The position numbers and the translations under genes were made by a program. Shown piece after piece: positions 5,421 through 7,400 of a stretch of DNA of 7,400 nucleotides; position 1 is the first letter of the stretch, and each line of letters opens with the position of its first letter. The notes under the pieces were generated by a model. That model saw nothing but the letters and a program-made list of their open reading frames with translations. It was not told the DNA's origin and searched no databases. The stretch is from Pseudomonadota bacterium (GTDB taxonomy: Bacteria > Desulfobacterota > Desulfovibrionia > Desulfovibrionales > Desulfovibrionaceae): positions 1 to 7,400 of the forward strand of contig JAHJKV010000203.1 in the NCBI GenBank assembly GCA_018822065.1, written 5' to 3'.

Positions 5421-5666
5421 ATGAAAAAGTTTCAATTAGCGATTATGTCGGTAATGCTGCTTGTCCCAAGTGTTGTTTTTGCACAGGATTGCGACGTATA
5501 TCACGAGGCGATCACATATTGCGCCAAACAAGGTTGTGACACGTCGATTGATGACTTTGCCCAATGTCTTGTTGAGGAACAAGGCATCTCCGAGAATGCG
5601 GCGGATGGCACCAATGAAGTTGAAGAACTCATCGCTTGCTTCCAGACGCAATATGAGTGCAAGTAA
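5421..5666 (+). CDS. Small secreted six-cysteine protein, unknown function
   Basis: I do not recognise this 81-residue protein. It has a textbook Sec signal peptide (MKK, a hydrophobic core, and likely cleavage after VVFA at residue 21), leaving a mature chain of about 60 residues. That chain is acidic and carries six cysteines (24, 34, 39, 49, 73, 80), an even number that could form three disulfides, with C80 one residue from the end. No haem CXXCH motif and no thioredoxin-type CXXC is present, so it is unlikely to be a cytochrome or oxidoreductase. The start has AGGAGA at 5407-5412, 8 nt upstream. The gene is visibly more AT-rich and uses less biased codons than its neighbours, which suggests recent acquisition or weak selection on codon use. 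It ends in a strong terminator at 5709-5738 and has its own promoter-like region, so it is probably monocistronic. Confidence 0.75.
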   Translation: MKKFQLAIMSVMLLVPSVVFAQDCDVYHEAITYCAKQGCDTSIDDFAQCLVEEQGISENAADGTNEVEELIACFQTQYECK

Positions 5667-5708
5667 AACTCTGAAAAGATCCTGACCGTGTCAGGCGCTC
5701 GAAGACTT

Positions 5709-5738
5709 AAACCCGCCCCTTTCCGGGGCGGGTTTTTC
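5709..5738 (+). terminator. Strong intrinsic terminator after the six-cysteine gene
   Basis: Two perfectly complementary 11-nt arms, AAACCCGCCCC (5709-5719) and GGGGCGGGTTT (5725-5735), enclose the loop TTTCC and run into five consecutive T residues (5733-5737). It lies 43 nt after the stop codon of the six-cysteine gene and before the response-regulator gene. The A-run on the left arm is short, so termination in the reverse direction is less likely. Confidence 0.92.
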
Positions 5739-5827
5739 TATCATCAAACATGCCCCACCCATTGCCCGAATCTTCGCCATCATGTACCTTGTCCTCTGAA
5801 ACACGTTATTTCCTTCCCGAGGCACCC

Positions 5828-7045
5828 ATGAGCATACTCATTGTTGACGATTCCGAATTCATCCACCCGCAACTCAAGGTGTTCCTTGCTGCCGGAGGGC
5901 ATACGGATCTGGTTTTCACCTCCAGCGCCGCCCAGGCCTTCGACATCCTGGGGATGAACGAGCCGGGACAGCCGAGACAGCAGATCGACCTGGTGCTCAT
6001 GGACGTGGTCATGCCCGACATGGACGGCATCACCGCCACCAAGCGCATCAAGTCCGACCCGACCTATGCCGAACTCCCCGTGATCATCGTCACCGCCGAC
6101 GCCTCCCAGGAGACCCTGCGCTCCGCCTTTGCGGCCGGGGCCTCGGACTACATCCCCAAGCCCCTGAACAAGGTGGAGTTGCTGACTCGTGTGGATGCAG
6201 TGCTACGACTCAAGGAGGAGACAAACCGCCGGCAGCAAAACGAGCGGAAACTGGAACTCCTGAACCAGAATCTCAAGGAGGCCTTTGAACGCATCGCCAG
6301 AGAAATGGACCTGGTTGCCAAGCTCCAGGCGAAGCTCTTGCCGAGCCGTTCGCCCCGTCTGCCGGGCATCAGGCTGGAGACCCTGTATCGCCCCTCGGGA
6401 CGGGCCAGCGGCGACTACTTCGATTTCTTCCAGACCGGCCCAGAGACGATCCGACTGGTCATCGCGGATGTGTCCGGCCACGGGGCCCAGGCCGCCTTCA
6501 TCATGGCCATTGTCCGCACCCTTTTCCACGCCAGCGTGAGCACGTCCATGTCCCTGGAGGCGACCATGGAACTTGTTAATACCCATTTGTGCGAAACTAT
6601 CGGTCAGGAGAGCGACTTCGTGACCATCTTCGCGGCAGACCTGAATCTTGCCGACGGGGAAATGCGCTACATCAATGCAGGCCACTGTCCCTGTCTGCTG
6701 CTGAACGACGGAGCCCAGGCCGAACCCCTCCACTCCATGCACCCCCCGGCAGGCTTTGTGGATGCGCAATATCAGGCTCGGACGATCTCCCTGAAGGACA
6801 AGGGGCAGCTCTTCCTGTTCACGGACGGTCTCTACGAATGGCAGCCGGAACCAGGCCGGGTCTTCGGCCTGGAGCCCTTCCTCCTGATCTGCGAGGAACT
6901 CTTGCCACGCAGTGAGAATTTTCTAGATGAAGTGGAACAGCGGCTCAGGACCCTCACCGGGCGAAAACCGGATTTCTCCGACGACCTTACCGCCGTACTC
7001 GCCTCCTGGGATATGGCTCATTTTCGCGCCGGAGCCGCAGGCTGA
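5828..7045 (+). CDS. Response regulator fused to a PP2C-type (RsbU/SpoIIE-like) serine phosphatase
   Basis: This 405-residue cytoplasmic signalling protein couples a receiver to a metal-dependent phosphatase. The receiver (about 1-125) has the acidic pair D7/D8, the phospho-acceptor D59 in LMDVVMPDMDG, T89 and K111 before a proline. A charged coiled-coil linker follows (about 127-170). The phosphatase domain (about 176-395) keeps the SpoIIE/RsbU motifs: SGDYFDF (194-200), ADVSGHG (213-219), INAGHCPCLLL (from 282), LFTDGLYEW (330-338) and SDDLTAV (384-390). The metal-binding aspartates D196, D214, D333 and D385/D386 are all present, so it should be active. Such proteins usually dephosphorylate an anti-sigma-factor antagonist (STAS protein) in a partner-switching pathway, triggered by a histidine kinase. 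No kinase, STAS or anti-sigma gene is visible beside it. The frame is open back to 5750, but that ATG lies just after the terminator with no binding site; GAGG at 5819-5822 supports 5828, although weakly. Confidence 0.92.
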   Translation: MSILIVDDSEFIHPQLKVFLAAGGHTDLVFTSSAAQAFDILGMNEPGQPRQQIDLVLMDVVMPDMDGITATKRIKSDPTYAELPVIIVTADASQETLRSAFAAGASDYIPKPLNKVELLTRVDAVLRLKEETNRRQQNERKLELLNQNLKEAFERIAREMDLVAKLQAKLLPSRSPRLPGIRLETLYRPSGRASGDYFDFFQTGPETIRLVIADVSGHGAQAAFIMAIVRTLFHASVSTSMSLEATMELVNTHLCETIGQESDFVTIFAADLNLADGEMRYINAGHCPCLLLNDGAQAEPLHSMHPPAGFVDAQYQARTISLKDKGQLFLFTDGLYEWQPEPGRVFGLEPFLLICEELLPRSENFLDEVEQRLRTLTGRKPDFSDDLTAVLASWDMAHFRAGAAG

Positions 7046-7089
7046 GAACCGACCCGCCCCAGTTCCCCTCTACCCGGCCTTGAGCCGGA

Positions 7090-7400
7090 TCAGTCGATCC
7101 CGTATTTCTTCACCTTGTACTGAATGGCCCTTCGGCTGATGCCGAGTACATCGGCGGCCTTTTTGCGGTTGCCGTCCGTCTCGAGCAGGGCGCTCTCGAT
7201 GGCCAACCGTTCCCATTCCTCCAGGGTGCGTGGCGTGCACTCCGCTCCCGAAAGCCCCCCGCCAACCCCGGAGGCCGGTGAGCAGCCGCCCTCCAGCCGG
7301 CCCTGCAGATGCTCGGGCGTCAGGACACTTCCGGTGCAAAAGACCAGGGACCCGAGGATGGCGTACTGGAGTTCACGAACGTTGCCCGGCCAGCTATGGC
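7090..7400 (-). CDS. Sigma54-dependent transcriptional activator (NtrC family), C-terminal 103 residues, runs off the right edge
   Basis: The visible C-terminus reads leftward. It begins inside the AAA+ domain at SWPGNVRELQYAI, the highly conserved WPGNVREL segment of bacterial enhancer-binding proteins. A glycine/serine-rich linker follows, then a Fis-type helix-turn-helix: LEEWERLAIESALLETDGNR, next KKAADVLGISRRAIQYKVKK, ending KYGID and a TGA stop at 7090-7092. The AAA+ part remodels the sigma54-RNA polymerase closed complex by ATP hydrolysis; the HTH binds enhancer inverted repeats. The sensory N-terminus is outside the window, so whether this is a two-component regulator is unknown. The gene converges on the phosphatase gene, with a 44-nt gap. 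Its closeness to the sigma54-type promoter at 4752 makes it one candidate activator, but that is inference only. Confidence 0.93.
   Translation of the reverse strand, partial: HSWPGNVRELQYAILGSLVFCTGSVLTPEHLQGRLEGGCSPASGVGGGLSGAECTPRTLEEWERLAIESALLETDGNRKKAADVLGISRRAIQYKVKKYGID

Noticed and set aside
5750..5827. Upstream ATG start for the response regulator-phosphatase
   Set aside because: It begins 12 nt after the terminator with no binding site, and the receiver beta-1 strand starts right after the ATG at 5828.
7074..7100. Hairpins CCGGC-CTTGA-GCCGG and GGATC-AGTC-GATCC between the convergent genes
   Set aside because: Both have only 5-bp stems and no following T-run on either strand, and the second covers the activator's stop codon. 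I cannot call a terminator.
1..7400. Search by eye for tRNA, rRNA, CRISPR arrays, insertion sequences and attachment sites
   Set aside because: No regularly spaced repeats, transposase fragments, terminal inverted repeats or tRNA-like folds were seen.

Overview
The window looks like chromosomal DNA of a sulfate-reducing deltaproteobacterium of the Desulfovibrio/Pseudodesulfovibrio type. The strongest sign is an exported tetrahaem cytochrome c3 with all four haem motifs and all eight axial histidines. A tandem-CZB chemoreceptor, a receiver-PP2C phosphatase and a sigma54 activator in GC-rich sequence with strong Shine-Dalgarno sites fit the same group. The genus is inferred from gene content, not from a search.

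Layout from left to right. Positions 1-2329 (minus strand) hold a chemotaxis pair: a methyl-accepting chemotaxis protein with two CZB domains predicted to lie in the periplasm, and 16 nt after it the start of cheW, which runs off the left edge. Positions 2330-2818 are a 489-nt, partly AT-rich, divergent intergenic region with several short palindromes. Positions 2819-3097 encode a small secreted cysteine-rich protein whose cysteine spacing resembles a WAP (four-disulfide-core) knot. Positions 3224-4579 encode a BepA/YfgC-like M48 metalloprotease with C-terminal repeats and a Tat-type lipoprotein signal. Positions 4862-5281 encode the cytochrome c3, preceded by a good sigma54 (-24/-12) promoter match. 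Positions 5421-5666 encode an 81-residue secreted six-cysteine protein of unknown function, followed by a strong intrinsic terminator at 5709-5738. Positions 5828-7045 encode a fused response regulator/PP2C-type serine phosphatase. Positions 7090-7400 (minus strand) hold the C-terminus of a sigma54-dependent activator that runs off the right edge.

Two themes stand out. First, four consecutive plus-strand genes (2819-5666) all encode exported products: two cysteine-rich miniproteins, an envelope protease and a multihaem cytochrome. They look separately promoted rather than one operon. Second, signalling genes flank this block, and sigma54-type elements precede the cytochrome gene and perhaps the six-cysteine gene. 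No mobile element, tRNA, rRNA or CRISPR array was seen. The least familiar items are the WAP-like miniprotein, the periplasmic tandem CZB receptor and the orphan six-cysteine protein. None of them amounts to a clear new multigene system on this evidence alone.
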